64,000 nucleotides of DNA from assembly GCF_030052815.1 (NCBI RefSeq), contig NC_079510.1, positions 51,798,725 through 51,862,724 of the forward strand. The letters are read 5' to 3'. How positions within the stretch are numbered: position 1 is the first letter of the stretch; each line of letters begins with the position of its first letter. The notes below the pieces were generated by a model. That model was given only the letters and a program-made list of their open reading frames with translations. It had not been told where the DNA came from and did not search any database. This document shows, piece after piece, positions 12,219 to 23,346 of this stretch. The position numbers and the translations under genes were made by a program. This stretch comes from Hevea brasiliensis. Lineage: Eukaryota > Streptophyta > Magnoliopsida > Malpighiales > Euphorbiaceae.

Positions 12219-12893
12219 AGGCGTGTTTGGCCCAACTTTTGAGTGCAGCTCATAAATATCCAAATAAGTAAATTTGTGCATCCAATAAATTTAAAAAAAT
12301 ATAATTAATAATTAATAAGTGATTAATATAATATTATTAATTATAATTTATATTAATTTTATTTTTAAAACTGTTTCTCATTAATTGATTTTAAATTTTT
12401 TTTATTTAAATCATATTATTTTTTTTCATGTAATTCAAAAATTAATATTATTAATATTTTTATCTTTTTTATTTATAATCTTAATATCTTAATTAACACA
12501 TTATAATTTTATTAAAATATTTTTTATTAATAATATAAAATATAAAATACTTATTTATTATAAATAAAATACATTTTTTTATCCAAAAATTTAAAATTGG
12601 CTATAAAACTTTCCTTTATTAACAATAATAATTATTTTATTATTTTATTATATTTTTAAAATTATTTAATTATTCTTTAAAAAATTTAATTATTTTTTAT
12701 TTTAAAAATAAATTAAATAATAAAATAAATAATATTCTATAATAAATTTATAATTTTATATTTATTTTAATAATAAAATAAATTATATAATATTCATTTT
12801 ATATATTAATTAAATATAATTTTAGCCGTTAACTATCAGATAACAATAATAATTATTATCTACTAATTATCCAATGCTAAGCCAAACGTCCCC
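12219..12893. mobile_element. AT-rich hAT-type MITE, copy A
   Basis: The ends are inverted: GCGTGTTTGGC at 12221-12231, and GCCAAACGTCCC at 12881-12892 (reverse complement GGGACGTTTGGC). The AT-rich interior aligns over about 500 bases with a second copy at about 26960-27797, for example ATTTATAAT..TTAA, TTTTATTAAAATATTTTTTA and AATAATATAAAATATAAAAT. Near the right end the tract AGCCGTTAACTATCAGATAACA is in the style of other plant hAT MITEs. No clean target duplication is visible. Confidence 0.65.
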
Positions 12894-13125
12894 AGACCAT
12901 TGCCTATCAAGTGTGAACTTCACTTGTCTTTGTCGAGTTCGCTGGCTCAACTCACCATTCTCCTAAAAGGGCGGGCACCCTGCAGTACCGCCTTCAACGC
13001 ACAGTCGATGAGCTCGACGACGAAAGCGTGGGCTGTTCACGCGTCGCAAAATGGCTGAGATCGTGAAGCAGGGGCGAAAGTTGAGTATAAACTGAAGCGA
13101 CCGAGTCCACTCAAGCAGGATTACT

Positions 13126-13274
13126 TTTTTTTTTTTTTCTTAAGATAGGGACACAAATACAGAAATTAAGGAGAGAACTTGACGTCTTAATAAAATTATA
13201 ATAATTTTATCAAGATTTCGTATTTTATTTAATCACTGTACGCACACACTTCACACCTGTGGGATCCGATGAAC
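13126..13274 (-). mobile_element. Short retroposon (SINE-like) with poly-A and 14-bp TSD
   Basis: About 149 bp, with a poly-T run at its left end (poly-A on the minus strand), flanked by CAAGCAGGATTACT (13112-13125) and CAAGCAGGACTACT (13275-13288), a target duplication with one mismatch. It interrupts the first exon of the UTP6-like relic exactly between repeated KQDY codons. Read on the minus strand, its 5' end begins GGTTCATCGGATCCC, close to a tRNA-type B box, so it may be a 5'-truncated tRNA-derived SINE. The SINE class is inference; the TSD and tail are seen directly. Confidence 0.75.
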
Positions 13275-13428
13275 CAAGCAGGACTACTTGGCTTATGTTG
13301 AGTAGAGATTCAACTTCACTCGCTTCGCTACCTCCGCCAGAAATTGGTGGCGCGTGAGCTTAAAAGAAGGGAAATAAAAAAACAAAAAAGATATCAGTTT
13401 CTGATTTTTCCGGGTTTTGAGAATCGTC

Positions 13429-13511
13429 CTCGTCATGCTGAGGATTTAACCCAAAATGTTAGAAAGGAATCCGTATAACCGACCTTAAGTTGGGTTGAGT
13501 TGAGTTGAGTT
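13429..13511 (+). mobile_element. RTE-type LINE 3' tail insertion with TSD
   Basis: The segment reads GAGGATTTAACCCAAAAT, then a CCGTATAACCGACC motif, and ends in a (TTGAG)n tail. The same motif order occurs at the end of the RTE LINE at 46970-47096. It is flanked by GAGAATCGTC at 13419-13428 and 13512-13521. It sits inside the UTP6-like first exon, between codons that still align on both sides. Confidence 0.8.
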
Positions 13512-16120
13512 GAGAATCGTCGTGCTGTAATGAGATGTAAGGGAGAGATTGAACTGAGGTTTCGGTAATTGGAGTTCTGTAGGGATCGAAGGAATGGCAG
13601 AATGAAAAAGGTATATTTTGTGTGTGTGTTTTGTCCCTGTTTGGTTGCTGAGAAAGTAGGTATTTTTTTTGTTTTTTTGGTGCTTGGTTGTTGAGAAAGT
13701 GAAGTACTGGATAAGAAAAGGAAAGTTTTTTATTTTTAAGAAATCAATAATGCATGGACTACACCAGTTGGATTCAGTTTTATGCTAATTTTGATTGTTC
13801 ATTGACACTTTTGGGAACAAGTTTTTGTAAGATTCTTTAATGTAATTAAGACATATGGAGGTTTTGTGGAAAAGTTGAGGTTTTTGAAGGTCTAAAATTC
13901 TCAGTTTCTCAATCCAGGTGTTGAAAAGGTTTTTATAAATTGAACATTAGATATTATCATTCCTTATTTTCTCATATCATCCGAGAAACATCAAGCAACA
14001 TAACCATCATTTACCTTACCTTTCATTACTTTATCTTTTCTCCTTACACCCTCCCAAACCAAGTTTAACGTGTATTGGTTGGAATAATCTTTTGTTTAGG
14101 TGTTTTTGAGGTATGTGCTTCATTCTTGTTAGTGTTTACTATAACGGTTTCCCCTGGAGAGGACAAGGGAACTTTAGTCCCTGATCATGTAGATGCTGAT
14201 GAGCAACAGTGAAGAAAAGAAAATGATGGTGTGTTTGTGTCACTGGATGAAGAAATTGCAAACAGTAATGGATCAAATGTTAATGTTAGTGAGTCTGAGA
14301 AGAAAGTGGATTTGTTTCGACAACAAGGATTGAACATTCTTCAGACTCTCTATAGTGGGGCAGTTGAAGCGGTTCCTTATAGTTTTGGTCTGAGAAAGCG
14401 GTTATTTTAGATATTGGAAGCAACAGAGTTGGCAGATTCAGAAGACATGCATAGGGAGATCCTAAGTGATATAAGGAAAAAATTTTCAAAAGATCCAGAA
14501 TATTGGGATTGGATTGCTAGACTTGAAATGACTAATTCTGGAACTATACAGGAGAAGATTGAAAAGGCGTCTTCCTGCCACATCTACAAAAAGCAGTTCA
14601 GATACACAATTCCACAAAACCATGTGAACCACTGCAACTTGAGATTTATTATTTGCTGCTTTCTGTTGGCCTAGTTTTTCTCATTATTGATATCTGCCAA
14701 GCGTATTAGTGCAGTCTTTTGTTTTTCTCTGTGAAATTGAAATATAGAAATGTACATGATATGAATACTTTTCTTGCTTATTAACATCTAATGGTCACCC
14801 TTGATTCTCTTCATTGTGTAGGTTTATGAGGAGGCTTCCATTATGTTTAACCTATTTATAAAGTTCTTTATGGATGTTGTTGGGCGTAAAAGAAAAGAAG
14901 ACCGAGTCTCTGGATTACCCAATCACACTGAAGATTATATTTAATATTTCTCATATATTGAGGATATACGAGAAAGCTGAGACATTGGGATGCATTACTG
15001 AGGATCTTGCTTTTGAATATGTGCCATTTTACTTGCAACTAGGGAGACTAGATGGAGGCAAGAAGCTAGCAGAAAAATTTTTGAAGTGGAAAGCTTTCAA
15101 ATTTGGTAAAATTATGGCTTTTAAGGGCCTCTTTGGAAATCAGATGTCCTACAAATAATACTCCTGGACAAAGTAAGGTTGATCTGCAATCCGTCTTTGG
15201 ACTTCTTTGAAGTTTGTTGACAAAAATGTCAATAACAGAAGCTAAGGACTTGTGGATAATGGTATATTTTTGTACTTCCGTAGTTCTACCATTTCTGCTG
15301 TCCAATTCTTAGATTATGTGACTGATTAATCTGCTTTCATATTTACCAGTCATCACTGGCTCTATTTCTTTTGCCTATCAGAAATATCTGTTAAGATATG
15401 CATCATTTTCTGTATAAAGTATTTGCCTAATGAAAATACAAGTATCACAGGCTTGTAACCCTTCAAATAAATAGCAAAGATTTTGTTTGGATGAAATTGA
15501 GATCCTTTTCATTTAAATTTTGAATCCTTTTTTTTTTCGTGTTTTATTTTCCTCTAATTATCATATGTCGCCCTCTCTCTCCATTCAGTGCCTGATGGAT
15601 ATTAAACATTCTGTAGACCCTGAGACATACTTCCTTATCTTGTGCATATGATTTATTTTGTTCTTTTTGTGGAGACCATGTATGGCTTGGTTAATATCCA
15701 TTACCTCTTACTTGCATGAGATTAGTTACAATGGCGGACCAGAAACAATTAAACGACAGTTCGAAGGTTCAAGGCAAGCTTTAACATAATCTCATACTGC
15801 AGGCGCTCAATTTTTTTGCAATGGAAAAAAGTTATTTTGAGTTTGACAAGCTGGTTGAGGTGTTATTCATTTTAGTAGCTAAAGATGGTATCATTCATTT
15901 TAGTAGCTAAAGATGGTGACGGTGTTAATTGATTCTCCATCCCTTGTTCTATTGTAAATTTTGTTTTTCAGAAGGATGGAATACCGCATACAAGAGAGAT
16001 ATTGCTATATCCATGAATACACTAACAAATCTAAAAATCCTACTTTTGCAGCTTGGAACATCAGAAACTGCAAATGCTGTCTACTGGCGCACGAAAGACC
16101 AACTTCAATTTCGGCCTTGA

Positions 16121-16595
16121 CACAAATTTCTTGAATTATTTGTATAACAGCTGTCGAAACACACGAGAAGGCAATGATAGTTCGTTCCAAATATGACAAA
16201 TTCTTTTCTCCCTGTATAGCGTTCCACATTTTCTGATGATCATAGTAACACTTCACCACCAAGAAGACATTTTCCTAATCCAAAATTAGATGTCCCTAAT
16301 CCAAGCAAATGAGATACACTTGATACTACGTGAAGGCTTCATGAGACCACCTGATCATGTTAAAACAAGTAAATTGAATTTATTTATTTTTTTTCATTTT
16401 ACTATCGTGCAATGAGATTTGTCTTCACAAATTGAAGCAACTGCTGCAATTATTCATAATTGGTATCAATAAAAAGCATAATCATCACAATGAATGAAGT
16501 TCTTGCAGATAGAAAAGAGGGAACTCTCGTTGAAAGTAATCGAGTTTAAACAGGAACTGATTAGATAATAAAGGAGCTGCAGCACCATAGATGGG
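16121..16595. other. Intergenic between UTP6 relic and GDC T-protein 3' end
   Basis: No gene seen. The right part is expected to hold the 3'UTR of the minus-strand T-protein gene. Confidence 0.5.
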
Positions 16596-18498
16596 TTAAG
16601 ATGGCTTGTAATATTTAGTTGGTACAAATGGCATTTTTGTGACAACTCCATCATAGGCCTTCCCTCGAACCACTAGCTTAACTTTGGTGCCTGCCTTGTG
16701 GTATCCAGAATTCACATACCCCATGGCAATGTTCTTCTTCAGGCATGGACTAAATCCTCCACTGGTAATTTCCCCAATGTTTGTTCCTTTTTCATCCTGA
16801 ATCTCACTGTGGGATCTAGGAGGTGGACCAGAAGATGAAAATCCTACACGCCTGATTTTTGGACCCTCTGCAAGTTGTTTAAGAATCACCTCAGCACCAA
16901 GAAAGCCACCTTCAGCCTTTCGTCTTTTCCCTATTGCCCAAGTCAATCCTGCCTCTACTGGTGTTGTGTGTTGTTCCATGTCATTGCCATATAAACACAG
17001 CCCAGCTTCAAGTCGAAGGCTGTCTCGTGCACCCAACCCTGTCAGCCTTACTTTTCCTTCAGATTTGTCTAAGATTGCTTTTGCAAGATCGACAGCATTA
17101 TCTGAAGGAACTGAGATTTCAAACCCATCTTCACCAGTGTACCTGAAAAAAATCAGCAGAAAGACAAATAATCCACCTTTCACTGGTCAGAATGTAGGCA
17201 AAATCAGTAAAAGAAATCAAGGGGAAGAGCTGGTAAAGAAGTGGAAACTGAGTAAAAATTAAGTTAAATATAAAGGTTGTGGATATGCAGGAGCTCAGGA
17301 ATGTGTATCAACCTTGATAAAAATAAACATACGATCATAGCTGTAGATTACAGAAACCAAGTTAAAGCCTCCCACATACTGCCATGTGAGGTGGATTCCT
17401 AATTTAAAGAAATCCTGAGAAGGGTTGATATGTGAAGAAGAGACTAAAATATCATACCCTGTCCTAGTGAGAAAGCAGTGCGATCCATTGATGTCTAGCA
17501 TACGGAACTCCCCAAAGTATATCTTGCTCAAATCCTCTTTTGTCAGGTGTTGAAGAACTGGAGCAGCAAGAGGACCCTGCACCGCAAAAATATGGGTCCT
17601 TCTATAAATGCTACTAAGAAGAGATATTTGAATAACTAAAGATGCCCCAGTTTCTCAAGATGCCCCATTGTAACACCATTTTATTCTGATAGACATAGCA
17701 GTTTTGATTGATAATTTTAGTGGCCAACTATAGTGATCATTGTATCTCACAATCATTCCTTTTGAAGAACTTATGTACTAACAAAATGTAAGATGGAAAA
17801 AAAAGAAATGAAACAGAGAAGAGCAGGCATTAAAGGAAAAAAGAAAGGAAATGACAAGATCAATAGAGTCCAAATCAAATCTTGAACTTTCACTTAAGAC
17901 AAATAAAAGATCAAACAACATAATGAATATAAGGATTCACCTGGAGAGCAAGAAGAGATCTTTCATCGTGGATGTGCCATGAGACTTGACCACCTTTTGC
18001 CTTGAATGACTTCATATGCTCCTCAATGTGAGCCAGATCCTTATCCCTACATCCTGCATTCACAACTAAGTATATGTGATCATCTGTCACCTTGGTGATC
18101 ACTGAATCATCAATTGCTCCCCCCTTCTCGTTTGTAAAGACAGTTAGGGTCCCAGTTCCAGGTGCAAGGCCAGCAACATCAGCAATAACAAGTTTCTCAA
18201 GAAAAGGAATACAGTCCTTTCCATTGAGGCTCAGTCCACACATATGGGAGACATCAAAGAGGCTACCATACTCTCTACAATTTATAGTAGAGTCCATGAT
18301 CGAGTCCTTGTACTGAATAGGCATACTCCATCCAGCAAATGGCACCATCTTCCCTCCATGAGCAATGTGGAAATCATAAAGAACAGTCTTTTTGAGATCA
18401 GCTTCTGAGGCAAAGTATCGACGAGTGATTGCTTTCTTATCAGCCTGAGCAAGACGGCGGGTGATTGATTGACCAAGTTGCCACAGACCCCCTCTCAT
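16596..18498 (-). CDS. GDCST: Glycine cleavage system T-protein (aminomethyltransferase), mitochondrial
   Basis: Three coding exons on the minus strand: 18498-17941, 17576-17458 and 17142-16596. They sum to 1224 nt (407 residues plus stop), which is the usual length for plant T-protein, and phases are consistent. The enzyme transfers the methylene group from the H-protein-bound aminomethyl intermediate to tetrahydrofolate and releases ammonia, within the mitochondrial glycine decarboxylase complex of photorespiration. Residues 1 to about 30 ([20 protein letters not shown]...) are an Arg/Ser/Gln-rich presequence. The GCV_T domain follows, with [51 protein letters not shown] across the exon 2/3 junction and [20 protein letters not shown]. 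The C-terminal barrel domain ends [11 protein letters not shown] 5'UTR intron lies upstream. No lesion is seen, so this is a working gene. Confidence 0.95.
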
Positions 18499-18509
18499 TT
18501 TCTAAGATG

Positions 18510-19380
18510 AATATATCTGTTTAAGACAATGTCTGAAAAACTGTTAAGTGCAGATAGCACTAGCAAGAATCAGCCGGTACAAAATCCAGAATGGCATTTG
18601 GATTTTGATCATTAAGTGCTGAAGATATAGAAAAGCCATGAAGAGAAGTGAAACAGAAAAAGAAAAAAAAAAGGTTATAAATAGTAGACAAGTGCAAGCC
18701 AATTAGCTAAATACATTCCATAGCAAAGGCAGCAAATTTATTACTAGTAACTGGCAGACACTTTGATGGAAGTGAATGTTGGTACTCTGACAAGCAATCA
18801 ATCTTCCTTCTTAGTAGATAAATCGTAGAGGTAGAAAAAAAACTGATTATTTTAAATGCCCTCAACAACATTCTTTGCGCTATAGAATGACAAAATATCA
18901 TCGCGCATCCAGGCATCTTAATAGAAATCAACAAATTATAACATCACTTTCACAAGCTGCCAACCAATAAATCTCAAAAACCAGCATCGACCTGCTCACT
19001 GAGGACATAGCAATCTCAAAACAAGTAAGATGTCAATGAAAAATCCATAAAAAATAATGGGTATTGGCCAAGGATAAACAAAGTGTTCATCATCTAGATC
19101 TCATTTCCAAGGTCAGCATCCAATCAGGCAATCACAAAATCTTATTGTAAATGAATCACAGATTGAATAAAGAGAAAAAGACTACAACTTCAAAGAAAAT
19201 TAGTGTAGTAATGAAGAGCCCATAGATAAAGAGAGGACAACAAGTAGAGAAACTTACAGGGGTTGGCGGTGGAGTCGCTCAGTAGTTTGCAAATCTGAGG
19301 AGATCCCAACAGAACATCCTAGCGCTAGTGGAGATAAAGGATAAAAAAAATAAAGACCCAGTTTTTATATGTGTAAGCTA
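18510..19380 (-). promoter_or_regulatory. GDC T-protein 5'UTR with leader intron
   Basis: On the minus strand, a probable leader exon near 19340-19258 ends CCAACCCCTGTAAGTTTC, a good donor at about 19257. A matching acceptor (CTTAAACAG, followed by ATATATTCATCTTAGAAA) lies just before the ATG at 18498. That gives a leader intron of about 740 bases. This is inference from splice-site quality. Confidence 0.55.
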
Positions 19381-21122
19381 TTATTATTTTTAAATTGAGA
19401 GGGATGTTTGGTGGGTAATGTAGTGGGTGGAGGAGGGTTTATCTCTGCCAAATCGAGAAACAGCCACAGCCAACCTAAAACCCCATCAGCAGCGAGTGGT
19501 GTAAGGGGTTAGGACTATGAGCAACCCAATCTCTTTCCCGTCTTTTTGTGCAGGTGTTACTCATATGTACCATGTTTCATGACTATGCCTAGAATTTGAC
19601 GGCCTTTCAAGACAAAACAATCTCTATGCCGTTGATCCAATCCGAGGTTCTGGTAGGCCATGGAGGAGGCAGCAATAGAGATAGAGTGTATGATTAGTAA
19701 TGATGGAAGCGAGAGCATGGGATTAGAGTTGCTGACATATGTCCTCTAAATGTGGAGTTAAAACAAAGGAAAAGGATGGTTGGTGAGAATTTCGAGGGAT
19801 TCCACTCTAATCGGGAAACGCTATTGGCAGGCCTTGGGAATAATTGTAAGCAAGTCAATCTAATTGTTCCACCTGCCTGGGAGTTGGTGGCTCTGGAAGC
19901 AGTAAGATTGATTCTAGCAATAGTAAAATTCAGCAAAAGCCTTCATAATTTTGTAACGATAATGGTGGTTTAAATTTCATACAAATGAATATCAGAAATG
20001 TCAGAAACAGAACTGAAAGAGCAAAAATACTCTAATATCATTAAATTAAAAAGAATTATTCTAAAATCTTAATTTTTTTTTTCCAATAACAATGCTAATT
20101 GCTTTCAAGACTCTAGCTTTAACTATTTCTTAATGCAATACCTGCATAAAATAGAGACACAGCAAGTTTCAAAGTGGTATTTATGGGGTAGATTAAGAGA
20201 ATTGATTTCTTTCTAACCGCAGAGAGCTTGTGGACGAATGAATATTATCAAGAAAACGGTGCCGTTTCAGAGCAGAAATGGCACCTTTGATCGTAGGCAC
20301 GGTAATCATCGAGTGAGAGCATCAGGTGGCCACGCAAATTCCGAAGATGACAAAGCTTTCAAAGTCTTCCCCACACCATCCCCACATAGGGATTACCATT
20401 GTAGCCAGAAAAATTCTCTGGAATCCTTTCATTCGAATCTCTGGTGCCCATTTGCAGAAAATTGGTGGCCTGAAGAACCATCAAAAAGATTCTTTTGCTT
20501 TCACTCTTCTCGCTCATCCTTTTCCTCATTGCTGCTTCTAAATTCTCCTTTCCACACTAATGACCTCTTCTAAATCCAAATGAGGTAATTCTCTTTAAGT
20601 ATCTTAATTTATTTTCATTTAATCATTGATTAGATTGAGCAATTTTTATTTACTTTTCTTTTTCTGTGTTCATAATCAATATCTGTTCAGTTGCTTAGAA
20701 ACTTTGATTGGAAAACAAGGGCAACTATGTTCTAGTTGAATTTTGTTTCATTTGTCCATGCGAATCGTTTAAAAATTTCTCTCTCTATCGCTTAATAATA
20801 TATAATAGTTAGCAATCAAGATTATGTATTTCTACTAGCAGATATCTTTGTGTGGATCATAAACAACTGCGTGGACTGAATATAGGATGTTAGGAGCAAC
20901 ATCCCTCTTCTTTTCTTTTCTTGGTTCTCCCTTTCTTGATATGAAACTATCAAACATGGTAGCAACCTATCTCTTTCACAAAGCACATAACAATGATTTT
21001 GGGTGTGTGCTGGTGCTAGTTTATTTTGGAATTGGATTATGCAACTATGAACTGTATTTCTTTGCGTAATGTGGTGTTTTGTTTTCAATTTTTTGCCAAG
21101 GTACTGATAAAATGGTTCAACC
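19381..21122. other. Intergenic, with possible leader exon of the next gene
   Basis: No protein is recognised. A GC-richer stretch at 20238-20590 ends in ATGAGGTAATTC, a plausible donor, and may be a 5'UTR exon of the downstream gene. A 73-codon frame at 19752-19973 resembles nothing I know. The divergent promoter of the T-protein gene should lie at 19340-19500. Confidence 0.4.
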
Positions 21123-23346
21123 ATGGTAATGGTCTATCTATCTAGAGGTATTAGCCAGTGCCACCCCTATCTGGGCATTAATAGACTCGATGCTTCTCCG
21201 TGCAAGATTACCCATGCCAATTCCTTGACTAGTACCCCAGTCTCTCCTAGCGTTTCATGTGTTCCATGTAATAATATAATTCAGAGTTCTGCTCTTTCTT
21301 GGAATGGACGTGGCCAGCTTAGGACCCATCATGTATCACAGCGTGTGGCTTTGAACAGCTGGCTGGTAAGCAATTGAGCAGCTTCAGGGCTAAAATGCTT
21401 TCTTTTCATTTTGGGTAGATTGAACAAATTTTTATGGCTTAATTTTCAATGTTACAGTGTCGATCACATGACTCTGTTTCACCTGATGATGAGTATCGTT
21501 CATCTCGGAATATAGCAATCAGTTTGTTCAGGCGATACAGGAATGTCATTGACCGTGGAGGAGGTGACAACCTAAAAGTATATTCAGTAATTTGCTCCTG
21601 CCTGTCAAAGTGTGACACTTCTTTGCTGCCATTTCCAAATAACGTGTTTGAGTTATGTATATTAGGAGTTCATCAATGCTGGGGTGAATGCATACGCTCT
21701 TGGCTGCACTGATGAAGGATTGCGAAAGGAACTCAATGCTATGAGAGAATCTGGTGTTGAAATTGAAGCACTGCAGAATTATGGAGGAAGCACCAGTGTC
21801 AAATCCAAGATTTTTAGGAAGGAGGTTAGTCAGTCCTGCCGAGTTTAATGCATTACTGTCATATGCTTCAATAAGAATGGATAAATTGGGACATTCAAGG
21901 CCTTAGCATAAGTTAATGCTCCTCAACTTCAATAAGGTTATTCTTAGTCTGTAGTCATATCAACTTTTATGTATCATTATGGTTCAAATGCTTCAGCCTT
22001 TATTTGAATCTGAAAGATCTATAAAGGGAAGGAAATGCTGAAAAATTCTTATCAAGAATTATTGACCTGTCTTTCACTTGTTCTTTTTCAGATCTTAAAT
22101 TAGAGTTGAGAATGATTTGTCTATAAGGTTTTTGTTTGTTTACATTGCTTTTGTAATTTTCTCAACTTTCTTTATCCAATTTTTTCCTTTCATCAATGAA
22201 GACTGATTTATGGCTATTAATAGGCAATTAGCCTTCATTATGAACAAGCAATATCTATCATGATTGTAAGTTATTTAACTTATTATGAAAGCTGATGACA
22301 GTCTAAGACGCAGAACTGCATGGTTTCTATTCTATGGTGCAGGTTGATGAGTGTATTCTGTGGTTGAGCATTATATTCATCACTATCTTGTGTACGCCAC
22401 AACCAACTATAGTTAGATGGTCATCTACACCTCCAGTATCAGATGAAGTACTGCTTCAGTGGAAAGGTTTTTGTGCACTAATTGCAAATGCATATTATAT
22501 GAAGGGAATGGCATGGTGAGGCCCTTTTCAATGTGGTTGTTTTTCCAGTTGTTGGTAGAAGACTATTTGATATGAAGCATAGATGTAGTTTATAGAAAGT
22601 TAGGTTGTTGAGCAAAGGACTAATGTCATCATATTGAATACAAATGTTAAAACTAGTGCTTCTTTTAATGAATAAAATGTAAAAATATCTGCTAATTAAT
22701 ACAATATCATTATTACTCAATGACATCTAGAATTGTTTCCTGGGATGGGAATCTTAAATCATTAATGCTGTCGATGATTAAAATATTTTCACAGTAACAT
22801 TGCATGCTGAGTCTTTCTCTTTGTTTTGATTGCCAAAGGCTTCCTGTGAAGACTCTTCAGCTAGAGCAAATGGCAGTTGTTGGACATGCTGAGGAGCCCT
22901 CGGTTGTTGCCAGCCGAATGCGATTAGTGTTTAGCACCCTTGAGGTCAGAGAAGTCTTGTCACTTTCTTTATTAATGATTAGAGATTCATAATAAAGAAG
23001 TTCAATTAACAAGGATCTATACTGAACTCAAAGAGCACTGAGTTTACGGCTTTGGGTTGCAGAACATTGTCTTTCTGTTAGTGATAGATTTTATTTTAGT
23101 GATAGTCTCTCTGTGTATGTGTATTATATATATCAAGAATTGTATGTTAATAAATGGTTGTATATTACATAATCATATTTCTGAGGGATGCAAATGCTTC
23201 ACAGAAGATTGTAATATCCAAGAAATCAATTCGCGTTTGTTTGTTTTCTCTGCTGTTGCTGCTGTTGTGAAAGCTACAATACTAATATCATTTTGATTGT
23301 TCATATGCTCGTGCAGGTAGTAAGTCCACAGTGGCCAAGAGTCTAG
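21123..23346 (+). CDS. Conserved plant protein of unknown function, probably plastid-targeted
   Basis: Six exons: 21123-21365, 21458-21577, 21666-21824, 22343-22515, 22839-22944 and 23317-23346. They sum to 831 nt (276 residues plus stop), with GT-AG borders and matching phases throughout. The first 80 residues are rich in Ser, Thr, Pro and Asn with few acids, like a transit peptide; the start could also be the ATG at 21129. The core reads CRSHDSVSPDDEYRSSRNIA, then FINAGVNAYALGCTDEGLRK and LNAMRESGVEIEALQNYGGS. A hydrophobic segment (ILWLSIIFITILC) is followed by TPQPTIVRWSSTPPVSDEVL and LQWKGFCALIANAYYMKGMA, and the tail is VVSPQWPRV. It looks like a conserved single-copy green-plant protein that I cannot assign a function. 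The hydrophobic stretch could be one membrane segment. No catalytic motif is evident. Confidence 0.8.

Larger units (their letters stand above)
12975..16120 (+). pseudogene. UTP6-like (U3 snoRNP-associated) pseudogene
   Basis: UTP6 is a HAT-repeat protein of the small-subunit processome that matures 18S rRNA in the nucleolus. Recognisable pieces run in order along 3 kb: LQYRLQRTVDELDDE near 12980, MAEIVKQGRK near 13053, EYKLKRPSPLKQDY near 13084 after a 1-base deletion, KQDYLAYVE near 13276, RRAVMRCKGEIELRFR near 13520, NVSESEKKVDLFRQQGLNIL near 14280, DSEDMHREILSDIRKKFSKD near 14437, VYEEASIMFNLFIKFFMD near 14821, EDLAFEYVPFYLQLGRLDGG near 15001 and LGTSETANAVYWRT near 16052. Stops (for example TAG near 14410 and TGA near 14212), frameshifts and two retroposon insertions kill it. 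Introns are kept, so it arose by DNA duplication. No ATG remains at the start. Confidence 0.88.

Noticed and set aside
16934..17262. Plus-strand frames across the T-protein exon 3
   Set aside because: Antisense shadow of conserved enzyme sequence.
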